A stretch of 46,185 bases of DNA from Flavobacteriaceae bacterium (GTDB lineage Bacteria; Bacteroidota; Bacteroidia; Flavobacteriales; Flavobacteriaceae): NCBI GenBank assembly GCA_024635765.1, contig JAGXIE010000109.1, positions 1 through 46,185 of the forward strand. The letters are read 5' to 3'. The position numbers and the translations under genes were made by a program. The notes beneath the pieces were generated by a model that saw nothing but the letters and a program-made list of their open reading frames with translations, did no database searches and was not told the origin of the DNA. Positions 1 to 8,704 of the stretch are shown here, piece after piece. Position 1 is the stretch's first letter, and each line of letters begins with the position of its first letter.

Positions 1-558
1 ATACAAGATAATTCCAATTATAAACCCAAAAGCAGCATAGCGTGTTAACAATAAAATTCCACAAAAAAGGCCTGAAAACAACAAGAAAATCATCTGTTTT
101 CTATTAATCCATTTAATAAATAACCAGACCATAATACTTAAAATTGTAACAAAAACAGATTCACTATTAATTATTAAATACTCCGTAATAGGCCTACTCG
201 ACATTAAAAACAAAAGAAGGAATATCGACGGTACTTGTTTAATTCTTAATTCCTTAAAAATAAGGAACATTATTAAACCAAATAAAAAATATGAAATGGT
301 ATTTAAATATTTCGCAGATTCAATTATTTCACTATTAAAAATAAATGAGAAACCAGCTAAAATTAATGAATAACCTGGAGGCCAGTGGTTAACAAGTTCG
401 CCTTTATCATCAACAACACCATTTCCTAATTTTATATTTCTCGAAGTTTCTATATAATCTAAAGAATCTGGTAGTATACCAAGTGGGCTTTTATTGATGA
501 TATAAAAAAAGAATAGTGTAAAAAGAACCAAAATAACTAAATGAATATATTTTCTCAT
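1..558 (-). CDS. GT-C (family 39/ArnT-like) membrane glycosyltransferase, 3' part missing
   Basis: An open frame of 186 codons starts with ATG at 558 and runs off the left edge without a stop. The N-terminus is one hydrophobic helix (about residues 6-20). It is followed by a soluble loop with LPDSLDYIETSRNI and, about 20 residues on, NHWPPGYSLI, then three further hydrophobic segments. An acidic residue just after the first helix with a later H-PPGY motif is the usual first-loop signature of GT-C enzymes that take sugar from a polyprenyl-phosphate donor. The polyprenyl-phosphate-sugar synthase gene lies only 8 bases upstream, which fits donor maker and donor user in one operon. Acceptor and sugar cannot be told. 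The family call is from motif and topology only. Confidence 0.7.
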   Translation of the reverse strand, partial: MRKYIHLVILVLFTLFFFYIINKSPLGILPDSLDYIETSRNIKLGNGVVDDKGELVNHWPPGYSLILAGFSFIFNSEIIESAKYLNTISYFLFGLIMFLIFKELRIKQVPSIFLLLFLMSSRPITEYLIINSESVFVTILSIMVWLFIKWINRKQMIFLLFSGLFCGILLLTRYAAFGFIIGIILY

Positions 559-566
559 AATTCACT

Positions 567-1280
567 TTAAATCTTAAGCAATCCATATTTTATAATGCAA
601 TAAATAGCTTTAAAACCATCTCGCCAACCAATTTTTTTACCTTCATCATAGGTGCGTCCATAATAAGATATACCAACTTCATAAATTCTAACATTAGGTA
701 ACCTAGCGATTTTTGAGGTTACTTCTGGTTCAAATCCAAATCTTTTTTCTTTTAAAACAATACTTTTTAACATTTTAGCTGAAAATAACTTATAACAAGT
801 TTCCATGTCTGTTAAGTTTAAATTTAACACCATATTAATTAAAAAGGTTAAAAACTTATTTCCGATGGAATGCCAAAAAAATAATATTCTATGTGGATCA
901 CCTCCCATAAATCTAGATCCATAAACTACATCAGCATATCCTTTCACAACTGGCTTCAAAAGTTTATTATAATCATCAGGATCATATTCTAAGTCTGCAT
1001 CTTGAATAAGAATATAATCTCCAGTGGCTTGCTCTATTCCTTTATGCAAGGCAGCTCCTTTGCCTAAGTTAGTTTCTTGTCTGAAAAGATAAATTTCAAT
1101 ATTCGGGTTATTTTTAATGTAACTAATGATTAAATCCATCGTATTATCCGTTGAACAATCGTCAACAACAATGACTTCTTTGGTTATATCATTAATTAAA
1201 GCAACCTTCTTAATTTGGTCTAATATTGAAATTATTGTAGCGCTTTCATTATATGCAGGTATAATAATAGATAATTTCAT
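567..1280 (-). CDS. Polyprenyl-phosphate glycosyltransferase (DPM1/DPG-synthase-like GT2)
   Basis: A 237-residue soluble GT2 protein. The N-terminus SIIIPAYNE begins the nucleotide-sugar fold, VVDDCSTD binds the nucleotide, and [12 protein letters not shown] is the DXD-type metal site. The segment YGSRFMGG followed by [11 protein letters not shown] is characteristic of dolichyl/undecaprenyl-phosphate mannose or glucose synthases and not of ordinary chain-extending GT2 enzymes. Expected reaction: transfer of a hexose from a nucleotide sugar to undecaprenyl phosphate on the cytoplasmic face. It lacks the C-terminal membrane helices seen in some relatives. It is 4 bases downstream of the asparagine-synthase-like gene and 8 bases upstream of the GT-C gene, so the three are probably one transcript. 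The sugar is unknown. Confidence 0.85.
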   Translation of the reverse strand: MKLSIIIPAYNESATIISILDQIKKVALINDITKEVIVVDDCSTDNTMDLIISYIKNNPNIEIYLFRQETNLGKGAALHKGIEQATGDYILIQDADLEYDPDDYNKLLKPVVKGYADVVYGSRFMGGDPHRILFFWHSIGNKFLTFLINMVLNLNLTDMETCYKLFSAKMLKSIVLKEKRFGFEPEVTSKIARLPNVRIYEVGISYYGRTYDEGKKIGWRDGFKAIYCIIKYGLLKI

Positions 1281-1284
1281 AATA

Positions 1285-2670
1285 TTAACTTTTAAAATAG
1301 ATTCTACGCCACATCGACAAAGTTAACAACATACTTAAAGGATGCGAATACTGCACTGCATCTTTTTTGTAAAACTTTTGAAATATCTCTGTAGTGATTG
1401 ATTTAGGTACCCAGTCTAAAAAATCTTTTACAAACAAGTGCTGCTTCAGTTGCTGTTGATTGTTGCCACCCAAAAACTGCAACTCAAAATTGCGCTGTAT
1501 ATAAGGTCTCCCTACTAAACCGTTTAGCTCCCGTTGCAACTTGTTCATCACCCTAAAGGGCAAATTGTAGGGTACTTTGTTATATTGATAAGTATTGATA
1601 CTAAAGGGTCGCTGCGCCTGCCAGGTAATAGCAGCCAAGGCTTTGTGCTGTTTTAAATGGGCAATTTGCAAACGCCGGTCTGCCAGATATTCCTCCGGTA
1701 CGGTACAAATAAACTGGCACATACGGTCGTCGTAATATGGTAGGGTAATGGGATGTGCCGCTTCAAACACACTCAAATTAGTAGTCGTCCATCGGTGTGC
1801 CCATTGGGAAGTTTTAAATGCCCGCAACTTGGCACTCACATGATCTATTTTAATTTTTGATAAAGCGCTTTCAATTCGTTCTATAAAATAATCTTTAAAA
1901 TTACCTTCCAACCCCCAAGCCCCCCACAAGGATGCTGCCAACTCCAAACCCCCAGGTTTCAGCATTTTTTTTAATAACAAAGAAATCATATCTTGATGAG
2001 AAGCTCCTTCGGGTGCACCTCTATCAAAAAGCACATCACCCCAATGGCCTAAAGAAAACACTCCATCCATCTGTTTTAATTGAGGCAAAACTGCCATTTG
2101 TCTCGGATGTGTAAATTCAGAATAGCACTTATTAATATGAGCCAAGTCATCGATAGAATCCCACAAATAGCCTTTAGGGATCTGGAAATCATCAAATGTA
2201 AAACCACAAACTTTGGCAATGTCGCGGGCAATCCGATGTTCGGGATAACCACCACTGAAACTGTAACTAAACGCATGCACTGGGTTATTGAAATCCTTAA
2301 GTACCATAGCCTGACTTCGACTATCCAAACCACCAGATAAAGGCAAGATGACAGTCCCACCACCAACCTGCTCTTTTATAATTTCAGTCAATAAAGCAAT
2401 ATAAGCTTCGAGCGTTTGTTCAAACGTTAATGAATTCGGGTGATAATGCCATTCAAACCAGGGCTGACTCCCCACTAAAAACCCTCGGTCATTAATGTTG
2501 TGCTCGTTTGCGGGTGCCAAACAAACTTGGTCTTTCCAATAGGTATCCCCATCCAAAAAAAAACCTGTAGCGGTAAAAATACAAATGGCCTCCAAGTGTA
2601 ATTCATGACTACCTTTAATTTTGGTAAATTGTTGTTTTAAAGGTAGTATCGATGTATTTAGCATTTCCAT
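1285..2670 (-). CDS. Asparagine-synthase-like protein lacking the glutaminase active site
   Basis: 461 residues with the ATP-pyrophosphatase loop SGGLDS at 112-117, the AMP-forming motif of the asparagine synthetase C-terminal domain. In true AsnB the mature protein starts with a catalytic Cys2 that releases ammonia from glutamine. Here the N-terminal ~100 residues are short, start MEML and have no such cysteine, so the protein cannot be a standard glutamine-dependent AsnB. Related proteins occur in many surface-polysaccharide loci and are thought to form amides on uronic acids or other carboxyl groups. That would fit the UDP-uronic-acid pathway at 26392-28993, but the role is inferred. MET1 or MET3 could be the start; no SD sequence helps. 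It is divergent from the methyltransferase at 2801, with a 130-base AT-rich gap in which I see no clean TAnnTTTG box. Confidence 0.75.
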   Translation of the reverse strand: MEMLNTSILPLKQQFTKIKGSHELHLEAICIFTATGFFLDGDTYWKDQVCLAPANEHNINDRGFLVGSQPWFEWHYHPNSLTFEQTLEAYIALLTEIIKEQVGGGTVILPLSGGLDSRSQAMVLKDFNNPVHAFSYSFSGGYPEHRIARDIAKVCGFTFDDFQIPKGYLWDSIDDLAHINKCYSEFTHPRQMAVLPQLKQMDGVFSLGHWGDVLFDRGAPEGASHQDMISLLLKKMLKPGGLELAASLWGAWGLEGNFKDYFIERIESALSKIKIDHVSAKLRAFKTSQWAHRWTTTNLSVFEAAHPITLPYYDDRMCQFICTVPEEYLADRRLQIAHLKQHKALAAITWQAQRPFSINTYQYNKVPYNLPFRVMNKLQRELNGLVGRPYIQRNFELQFLGGNNQQQLKQHLFVKDFLDWVPKSITTEIFQKFYKKDAVQYSHPLSMLLTLSMWRRIYFKS

Positions 2671-2800
2671 ATAATTACTTGCGAATATAAAAAAACAAAA
2701 TTCTAATAATTTGTATTAAACCTATTACTTCTATAAATATTAAATTAATTTATATATTCGAATACAATTTTAAGCTGACAGGGATTGTTAATAAAGAAAA

Positions 2801-3529
2801 ATGAATAAAATTGATGATTTTTATTTGAATAGATGGAGTATGAACAAAGACTGGACTAAAATTGGAACGTCTAAGAAAAAAAGATTAGACAATTTAATGT
2901 CTTTGTTATTTAAGTTCACACCTAATAACAATATTAAAATAATTGATTTTGGATGTGGATCTGGTTGGATACTATATTTTCTTAATGAGTTAGACTTCAA
3001 AAGGCTTTATGCTTATGATGTCACTCCAAGTACATTAAAACTTTTAGTTGAAAAATATCCTTTTTTAACTAAAATATTTGGACTGCAAAATGAAACTTCA
3101 AAAGATATTACAAAAGGTTATTTTGATCTATGTATTACTAGCGAAGTATATGAACATATTCCGTATGACGAAAAAGAGAAGTTCTTATTAGAAATAAATT
3201 CGATACTACAAGAGAATGGTTTTTTATACCTAACCACTCCCAATGGAAGATTTAAAAGTAAGGCCTTGACTGAAAGCAATGAACAGCCAATTGAAGATTG
3301 GGATAGTCCAAAAAGAGTAGCAAATTTATTAAATCAAACTGGCTTTGAGATTTTAGAAAAAGGGTCGTTTTATCTTAGCCCTAAATTCAGTATTATTCAT
3401 AGATTAATGCTAGGATCTAAAGCTTCTCAAATTTTTAAGCGAATTGGACTAAAAAATAAATTGGAAGAACAGTTTGAAAAAAGGATGCTAGGGCTATCAA
3501 CTTATTTTTTTTGTAAAAAAGTTAGTTAG
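2801..3529 (+). CDS. Class I SAM-dependent methyltransferase
   Basis: 242 residues with SAM-binding motif I as IKIIDFGCGSGW (residues 45-56) and an acidic residue in AYDVTP ending strand 2. SEVYEHIPYDEKEKF resembles the post-II region of the Methyltransf_11/23 type, and YLTTPNGR follows. This layout is common in methyltransferases of O-antigen and capsule clusters, which methylate sugars or glycan termini. It is the only rightward gene in the first 17 kb. Its 3' end overlaps the convergent GT4 gene by 8 bases (3522-3529), so the two stop codons are interlocked. The substrate cannot be deduced. Confidence 0.8.
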   Translation: MNKIDDFYLNRWSMNKDWTKIGTSKKKRLDNLMSLLFKFTPNNNIKIIDFGCGSGWILYFLNELDFKRLYAYDVTPSTLKLLVEKYPFLTKIFGLQNETSKDITKGYFDLCITSEVYEHIPYDEKEKFLLEINSILQENGFLYLTTPNGRFKSKALTESNEQPIEDWDSPKRVANLLNQTGFEILEKGSFYLSPKFSIIHRLMLGSKASQIFKRIGLKNKLEEQFEKRMLGLSTYFFCKKVS

Positions 3530-4670
3530 AATATACTTCACTATACATCTCTTTATACATATTAACTTCTTGTTGATAATTTGAAATTAAAATATTCGAA
3601 TTGTTTTTTATTTGATCTTGAAGTTTTTGGTTTAATATAAGCTCTTTAAGCTTCATAAACAGTGCTTCAGGATTTCCCTTTTCCACCAAAAAGCCATCTA
3701 TATTATCTTGAAATATTTCTGAAATACCTCCAGCATCTGTTGTTACTGTCGGAATTCTATTATGTAATGCTCTTAATAAAGTATTTGGAATCCCTTCGCT
3801 GAGTGAACTCTGAAGATAAATTGTCGCTAAACTAAATAAATTGTCAATTTGTTTCGAATTTAAATGCCCATGAAAAATAATATTATCTTCCAATTCATAT
3901 TGAGCTATCCAATAATTCAACTCATCCTTTTGTTCATTAGAGTAACCACCACAAATGTGATAATAAAATTGAATTCCACTGCCTTTTAACAAATAAAGAG
4001 CCTTTAACGCTATCTGATACCCCTTTGTCCAATGAATTCTACCTATTGTCAAAATATTAGGTGTATTAGAAGCTGTATTATTATTTATTATAATATTATC
4101 AGTCTCTGCTCTTCTATGAATAACAAAGGAATTAATATTTTTAGGTTTAAGTTTTATTAAACTCATTTTTAAGTTGTTAGACACAAAATGAATGTTTTTA
4201 ATGGCCTCTGCGACATGAACCACAAAATATGTGTCTTTTTGCGATCTTAGCGGTCTTACCAACAAATCTCCTCCCCTAAAAGATACTACACATTTAAAAT
4301 TACACACTTTTAAGAAATGTAGAAAAGAGGGCTGTAACAATTGTACGTTGTGTACATGAACAACATTTGGATTAATTTTTAATAAAATAGAGAATCGACC
4401 GAAATAATAAATGGCCCTTTTGTGATTTAATTTTGTAGTTTTTTTATATAACTTAAAGAGTTTAAAGTTATAAATGCTTCTTACCACATATACAAACCAA
4501 TTATAACGATCATGAGCAACACTTATAATTTTAAAATCTTTAAACTTGGTTTTTTTTGAAAAAGTAACAATTTCACAATGTATACCAACTGATTCTAGCC
4601 TATTAATTAATTTCAAATTATATAATTGACTTGCACTAGGGAAATTAACAAAAACGTGTGCGATTTTCAT
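3522..4670 (-). CDS. GT4 family glycosyltransferase
   Basis: 382 residues with a GT-B fold. LTIGRIHWTKGYQIALKAL marks the start of the C-terminal nucleotide-sugar domain, and HGHLNSKQIDNLFSLA plus SEGIPNTLLRAL is the donor-binding region. In the usual E-x7-E motif the second glutamate is replaced by arginine (SEGIPNTLLR); the DNA reads AGA there, so this is not a misread frame. The enzyme may use the phosphate contact differently or have altered activity. Its start codon directly abuts the stop of the upstream GNAT gene (0 bases), indicating translational coupling. It ends in an 8-base convergent overlap with the methyltransferase. Confidence 0.85.
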   Translation of the reverse strand: MKIAHVFVNFPSASQLYNLKLINRLESVGIHCEIVTFSKKTKFKDFKIISVAHDRYNWFVYVVRSIYNFKLFKLYKKTTKLNHKRAIYYFGRFSILLKINPNVVHVHNVQLLQPSFLHFLKVCNFKCVVSFRGGDLLVRPLRSQKDTYFVVHVAEAIKNIHFVSNNLKMSLIKLKPKNINSFVIHRRAETDNIIINNNTASNTPNILTIGRIHWTKGYQIALKALYLLKGSGIQFYYHICGGYSNEQKDELNYWIAQYELEDNIIFHGHLNSKQIDNLFSLATIYLQSSLSEGIPNTLLRALHNRIPTVTTDAGGISEIFQDNIDGFLVEKGNPEALFMKLKELILNQKLQDQIKNNSNILISNYQQEVNMYKEMYSEVYSN

Positions 4671-5234
4671 CTATTTTATTTTAAATAACTGATAATACCT
4701 AGTGTTCAGATTTAAACTATAAATTATATGATCAATTTTAAATCCTAAATTCTCTAAACCCTTTCTATTTGGTATATTTTTAAAATTTGTATAAATCCAT
4801 ACTTTATGGAACCCATTGGATCTACACTCTTCCAAAATTTTAGAATATACATAACTATTAACTCTGTTTCCTCGAAACTTATCTAACACTCTTACATGAT
4901 AAATGTAACATTCTAAATAATTAATATTCATATATTTACCTGCCTGTTGGACAAAATGTTCTCCAGAAAACTGAACCCAATGATAACTAATTACCTTATC
5001 ACCATAAATTGTCACATAGCATTTATCACCTCTCTCTAGTCTATTCCTTAACCTTTCGATATTCAAAAATTTAACTTCATGAATTCTGTCTATATCTGCA
5101 ATGTTTAAATTTTCAATCCTGGCATTTATTTTTACATTCACAGCTGGAATAAAATTCAAATCATGGTAATACACGACTTCTTTATTTATTTTTGGTAATA
5201 TAAGTCTAAAACGTCTTCTAATGCTGTAGAGCAT
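4671..5234 (-). CDS. GNAT-fold N-acyltransferase
   Basis: 187 residues. The C-terminal half carries the GNAT acetyl-CoA region: VRVLDKFRGNRVNSYVYSKIL (strand 4 and the pyrophosphate-binding R-x-x-G-x-x turn), then KVWIYTNFKNIPNRKGLENLGFK, the usual N..N..a..y...GF motif B. The first 49 bases overlap the end of the deacetylase gene in another frame. No other ATG lies before residue 80, so the start at 5234 is the only ATG choice, but an alternative downstream start codon is possible. Its position between a deacetylase and a GT4 suggests that it acylates an amino sugar or lipid-linked intermediate. The substrate is unknown. Confidence 0.7.
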   Translation of the reverse strand: MLYSIRRRFRLILPKINKEVVYYHDLNFIPAVNVKINARIENLNIADIDRIHEVKFLNIERLRNRLERGDKCYVTIYGDKVISYHWVQFSGEHFVQQAGKYMNINYLECYIYHVRVLDKFRGNRVNSYVYSKILEECRSNGFHKVWIYTNFKNIPNRKGLENLGFKIDHIIYSLNLNTRYYQLFKIK

Positions 5235-6163
5235 AAATCATAATTGTTTGAAATATAATTAAATAATTCATCTAAAGAATCTAAAAAAAATTTGACCTCT
5301 TCTTTGGTTTGGCAATAAGGACTACCTTTTTCTAATAGTTCATTACTATGAAACATGATATTCAAAATTGCAAAATCCGTAGTTTTAAAATGATTCAAAA
5401 TAACGTGATTTGCAATATTAATTAAACCATCACCATTTGTCCTATATGGCCTCAACCATTCCGTTTTACTGATGTAGCCTAATTTTCTGAAAATTCTTTT
5501 TAAATATGTTTGCTTAGTCTCTAGATGCTTAAGAATAAATTTAGGTAATTTTTCAAAATCTCTATTAATTAATGTTAGTGGTACTTGTAGTATCCCTTTT
5601 TCATTTTTATTAGATTTTTCAAAGTAGGGTTCAATACCAACATGCCATTTATTAATTTTTATATTATTTTGAAAATAAAGTGTTTTATATGGTGTAACAC
5701 TAGAGTCTACTATGTAACCCAGTTCTTCTAGTATTTGACAGGTATAACTACTAGAACCAAACCTCCCAGAACGGAAACTCTTCGGATAAAAATTAAATTT
5801 TTCATAAAATAAATCCGTTAAATTTTTTATCTTCTTATATTCAATATCATATGATAAGTTTGCTTGTATATTAGATGTTCTGTTTACATTTTTCTTTGCG
5901 TTAGGATCCAAAAACTCCTCATGTAAATGTGTTCCAAAGGATGCTTCGTTAATTGTTTTGAGCAATTTTACACTAGATTCATCTAAAAGCACCTCTGGAC
6001 TTAACAAATATGTTGGTATTATTTTATATTTATTAAAAATCGGCATCAAAAGCGTTTTTTGAATCTCAATATTTAAAAATGACATCGGCTGTGGTATCTC
6101 CCAATTCGAATCTTTATCGCATTCCGTGTCAATAGTAACTATAACATAGACCTTTTTATTCAT
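5186..6163 (-). CDS. NodB/WalW-type polysaccharide deacetylase
   Basis: 325 residues. VTIDTECD (9-16) supplies the catalytic aspartates of motif 1, GTHLHEE (77-83) the metal-binding histidines of motif 2, and FRSGRFG (130-136) corresponds to motif 3. FHSNEL (271-276) gives the late histidine seen in carbohydrate esterase 4 relatives of the WalW group. Family members hydrolyse N-acetyl groups of amino sugars with a divalent metal. There is no signal peptide, so it is probably cytoplasmic and acts on a lipid-linked or precursor sugar rather than on finished polymer. It lies 3 bases downstream of the CelD-like acyltransferase and overlaps the GNAT gene by 49 bases. Confidence 0.75.
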   Translation of the reverse strand: MNKKVYVIVTIDTECDKDSNWEIPQPMSFLNIEIQKTLLMPIFNKYKIIPTYLLSPEVLLDESSVKLLKTINEASFGTHLHEEFLDPNAKKNVNRTSNIQANLSYDIEYKKIKNLTDLFYEKFNFYPKSFRSGRFGSSSYTCQILEELGYIVDSSVTPYKTLYFQNNIKINKWHVGIEPYFEKSNKNEKGILQVPLTLINRDFEKLPKFILKHLETKQTYLKRIFRKLGYISKTEWLRPYRTNGDGLINIANHVILNHFKTTDFAILNIMFHSNELLEKGSPYCQTKEEVKFFLDSLDELFNYISNNYDLCSTALEDVLDLYYQK

Positions 6164-6166
6164 ACT

Positions 6167-7327
6167 CTAACTTCTACTAAATAATTTATAAAATTGGCTA
6201 ATTAAAATAGTTAATTTATATCTAAATGATTTAGGGTTATTTAAACTAATACAGCCTAACAATGCTTCATTGTCGACTAATTTACCCTTATACTTTGATA
6301 ATCCTCTCATGTGGTTGCAAGCTAATATATTAGGATCTTTAAAGCTATCTTTCATTATTAATTTTAAAAGTAATTTTCCCGGTGAAAAACGCTTGTAATT
6401 TTCATTATATGCATGATTCCAATGATATCGAACCCCATTTACAAGCCAATCCAATTGAAATGCCCAAACCTCATTGGTCTCATCATTTAGGGTTGTCAAT
6501 GAGACTGATTTCTCTTTCTCATATAATGCTGTAGCCATTCTTAAAAATTTCTTTCTTTCAACTGTCAGATAAGTATTTTTTTGCCTTAATGAATTTCTTC
6601 TTTGCTCATAAAGATTTAAATTCCCAATTACATGAGAGTAGATATCCTCGGTAAAAGTTTTTACATTTAAAATAATTTTTTCACGTTGCAATCTCCTTTC
6701 GCTTTTAAGTAAATCTTTATTTTTTGGATTAAAAATCTCTTTTTCATAGGCTTCCCAACTTAAATCATACGTATCAACCCAAAAATAACCGTTGGGTGTA
6801 GTCTCCTTAAAGTCAAGCTTTACAAGCTCTAACGATTTTTTAAACCAAGTAAAAGAATCAGAAGAAATTGGAATATTTTTAAGAGATAATTTATCCCATG
6901 CTTTACTCCTTTTTAAATATTTTACAAACAATAGACATATGCTTTCTTCAAAACCTTTTGCTATTGGAATGTCATAAAAGTCTGTAGGTCCATTCCCAAG
7001 TATTGTTAATATGCGATAATTCCAAAATCTAGTGGCACGATGCTCTTCTATCTGCATTGGCAAACACCCAAGTAATTTGCTATTATCATAAACACCTAAA
7101 ATAAAAACTTGAGTGGGCTCCAAATAACTTGAAATATAACTTCTTAACCATTTAGAATTCATTTGAACATAGTGTTCAAGATTCAGTTCAGATATCGAAT
7201 CAAATTCTATCCAAAATTTATCATTTAATTCAATTTGAGGTATCAATCTAACTTTCATAGTCATCAATAAATTACTGCCTAGTTGCGCTAATTTTTCATT
7301 ACTAATATATTTGGGAAAATAATGCAA
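6167..7327 (-). CDS. CelD/BcsL-like (Acetyltransf_6) acyltransferase
   Basis: 386 residues with the two-lobed GNAT arrangement of the CelD/BcsL and FemAB-like families. An N-terminal region ends in LLGCLPMQIEEHRATRFWNYRIL; the C-terminal lobe has EVWAFQLDWLVNGVRYHW, then NENYKRFSPGKLLLKLIM, the conserved SPG-x-LL acyl-CoA motif of PF13480. Such proteins transfer acyl or aminoacyl groups to sugars or peptides in exopolysaccharide clusters. It is the first gene of a tightly packed trio with the deacetylase and the small GNAT protein. The start used is ATG at 7327; MET at residue 23 is a possible alternative. Confidence 0.7.
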   Translation of the reverse strand: MHYFPKYISNEKLAQLGSNLLMTMKVRLIPQIELNDKFWIEFDSISELNLEHYVQMNSKWLRSYISSYLEPTQVFILGVYDNSKLLGCLPMQIEEHRATRFWNYRILTILGNGPTDFYDIPIAKGFEESICLLFVKYLKRSKAWDKLSLKNIPISSDSFTWFKKSLELVKLDFKETTPNGYFWVDTYDLSWEAYEKEIFNPKNKDLLKSERRLQREKIILNVKTFTEDIYSHVIGNLNLYEQRRNSLRQKNTYLTVERKKFLRMATALYEKEKSVSLTTLNDETNEVWAFQLDWLVNGVRYHWNHAYNENYKRFSPGKLLLKLIMKDSFKDPNILACNHMRGLSKYKGKLVDNEALLGCISLNNPKSFRYKLTILISQFYKLFSRS

Positions 7328-7342
7328 ACTTAAGAGTACATT

Positions 7343-7633
7343 TCAAATCTTAATCCTGTAAATTAATAGATTATTTATCAATCTGAACAAAAATGTTCTA
7401 TAAAATTTATAATTGAGAAACGGAGTCCAGGTCAGTAATAAAAAGCAAAATAGAATTTTTATACGTTCCACTATCTGAAACGTATGCCAATATGTTTTAT
7501 ATTCTTTTCGCAACAGGACTCTATAATCCAAAAATAATTGTCTATCCATACCGCCAATTTCCACCAACATTTTCAATAGCATACCAAAATATTTAGGCAG
7601 TAAGGCTTTAGATATTCAAACAATACTCCACTC
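7343..7633 (-). pseudogene. C-terminal scar of a GT2 glycosyltransferase paralogous to the next gene
   Basis: A 79-codon ORF from ATG 7582 to 7343 has no recognisable domain on its own. Read further upstream in the same frame it continues through ISKALLPKYFGML to an in-frame TGA at 7616-7618, and beyond it as far as the stop of the neighbouring GT2. It aligns without gaps to the C-terminus of that GT2: VSKNLYPKY against ISKALLPKY, LKKIVELRYLDKELYLE against LKMLVEIGGMDRQLFLD, and the ends RIIN against RLIN. It is therefore the last ~90 codons of a second, diverged GT2 whose catalytic domain is gone. It begins right after the stop at 7635. The 79-residue peptide might still be translated, but I expect no glycosyltransferase function. 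Confidence 0.7.
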
Positions 7634-7634
7634 G

Positions 7635-8594
7635 CTAAATTGTTTTATTTATGATCCTCAATATTAAACTTTTACCGCCATATAAACCTAATAAGTCAAG
7701 TACACGTAAAATCAAGACCATAAAAGTGATTTTGATCGATTCCCATTTTGAAAACCGTTCAGGATATTTATTCATGAATATTTTCAAATCTGATAATCGC
7801 TCTAAATAAAGTTCTTTATCCAAATAACGAAGTTCCACAATTTTCTTTAATATGAGATTTTGATATTTTGGATATAGATTTTTTGATACGAGCTCCATGC
7901 ACTCCATATGTGTCTTAAGTATGTAGTCCTTTCTATAGGAAATATCTCGTGAGGAGTAGGTACTTCCACTCTGATAGCGATAGGCTGCTGTTACCGTATT
8001 TAAAAATTTTATTTTACCAAATTTGGATTGATACAACACCATATACATATCATCACCTGGTACAGTTCGACTTAAACTATTAAAGTCTCGGTTTCGAAAA
8101 ACTTTTGTGGAAACTGGAACCCATGTTGGCAAGTGCTGCATTTGATAATCTGTCCTTCCACCGTCTTTTATCAGCTTTTCTTTAATGACTTTTCCATTTT
8201 CGTCAATCGTGCATACATTAGTAAAACAAACTTCATAATCCGGGTTTGCTTCTAGAAAGTCTACTTGACACTGCAATTTATTAGGATCGTTCCAATAATC
8301 ATCACCATCACACATTGCAATATAAGAACCTTCACAATTTCGCAATAGATATAAAAGATTATCAATCATACCCAAATTTTTACTCTGCTTTACTAGATGA
8401 ACATTCACAAATTGGGAGCTATTTTTAAGTGCCTCTTTAACTAACTCAAATGAGTTGTCGTCGGAACAATCGTCAGAATAAATTAGTTCAAGATCAAAAT
8501 TCACTCTTTGCATTAAAATTCCGTTTAAGGCTTCTAATATAAATTTTTGATTGTTATATGTTCTTAAGCAAATGCTTACCAATGGTTGTTTCAA
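7635..8594 (-). CDS. GT2 family glycosyltransferase
   Basis: 319 residues. SICLRTYNNQKFILEAL opens the GT-A fold, YSDDCSDDNS is the nucleotide-binding acidic loop, MCDGDDYW is the DXD site, and FTNVCTI follows the acceptor region. The C-terminal ~100 residues are basic and end in a hydrophobic stretch (FMVLILRVLDLLGLYGG), possibly an amphipathic membrane anchor. A degenerate second copy of this C-terminal part follows immediately downstream. Upstream is a 110-base gap before the GT4 gene at 8705 in which I see no gene. Donor and acceptor are unknown. Confidence 0.85.
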   Translation of the reverse strand: MKQPLVSICLRTYNNQKFILEALNGILMQRVNFDLELIYSDDCSDDNSFELVKEALKNSSQFVNVHLVKQSKNLGMIDNLLYLLRNCEGSYIAMCDGDDYWNDPNKLQCQVDFLEANPDYEVCFTNVCTIDENGKVIKEKLIKDGGRTDYQMQHLPTWVPVSTKVFRNRDFNSLSRTVPGDDMYMVLYQSKFGKIKFLNTVTAAYRYQSGSTYSSRDISYRKDYILKTHMECMELVSKNLYPKYQNLILKKIVELRYLDKELYLERLSDLKIFMNKYPERFSKWESIKITFMVLILRVLDLLGLYGGKSLILRIINKTI

Positions 8595-8704
8595 AATAGT
8601 TGTTTTATATTTGCTTTTTTATTTATCTCTTGCACTGAAACTATATGAATTATGGATTTCTTATAGAAGAATTTTTCACGTCATTAAGTATTTAATTAAT
8701 CATA

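Noticed and set aside
2671..2800. Divergent promoter boxes between the asparagine-synthase-like and methyltransferase genes
   Set aside because: AT-rich near-matches such as TAATTTG exist, but none has the full TAnnTTTG form on either strand.
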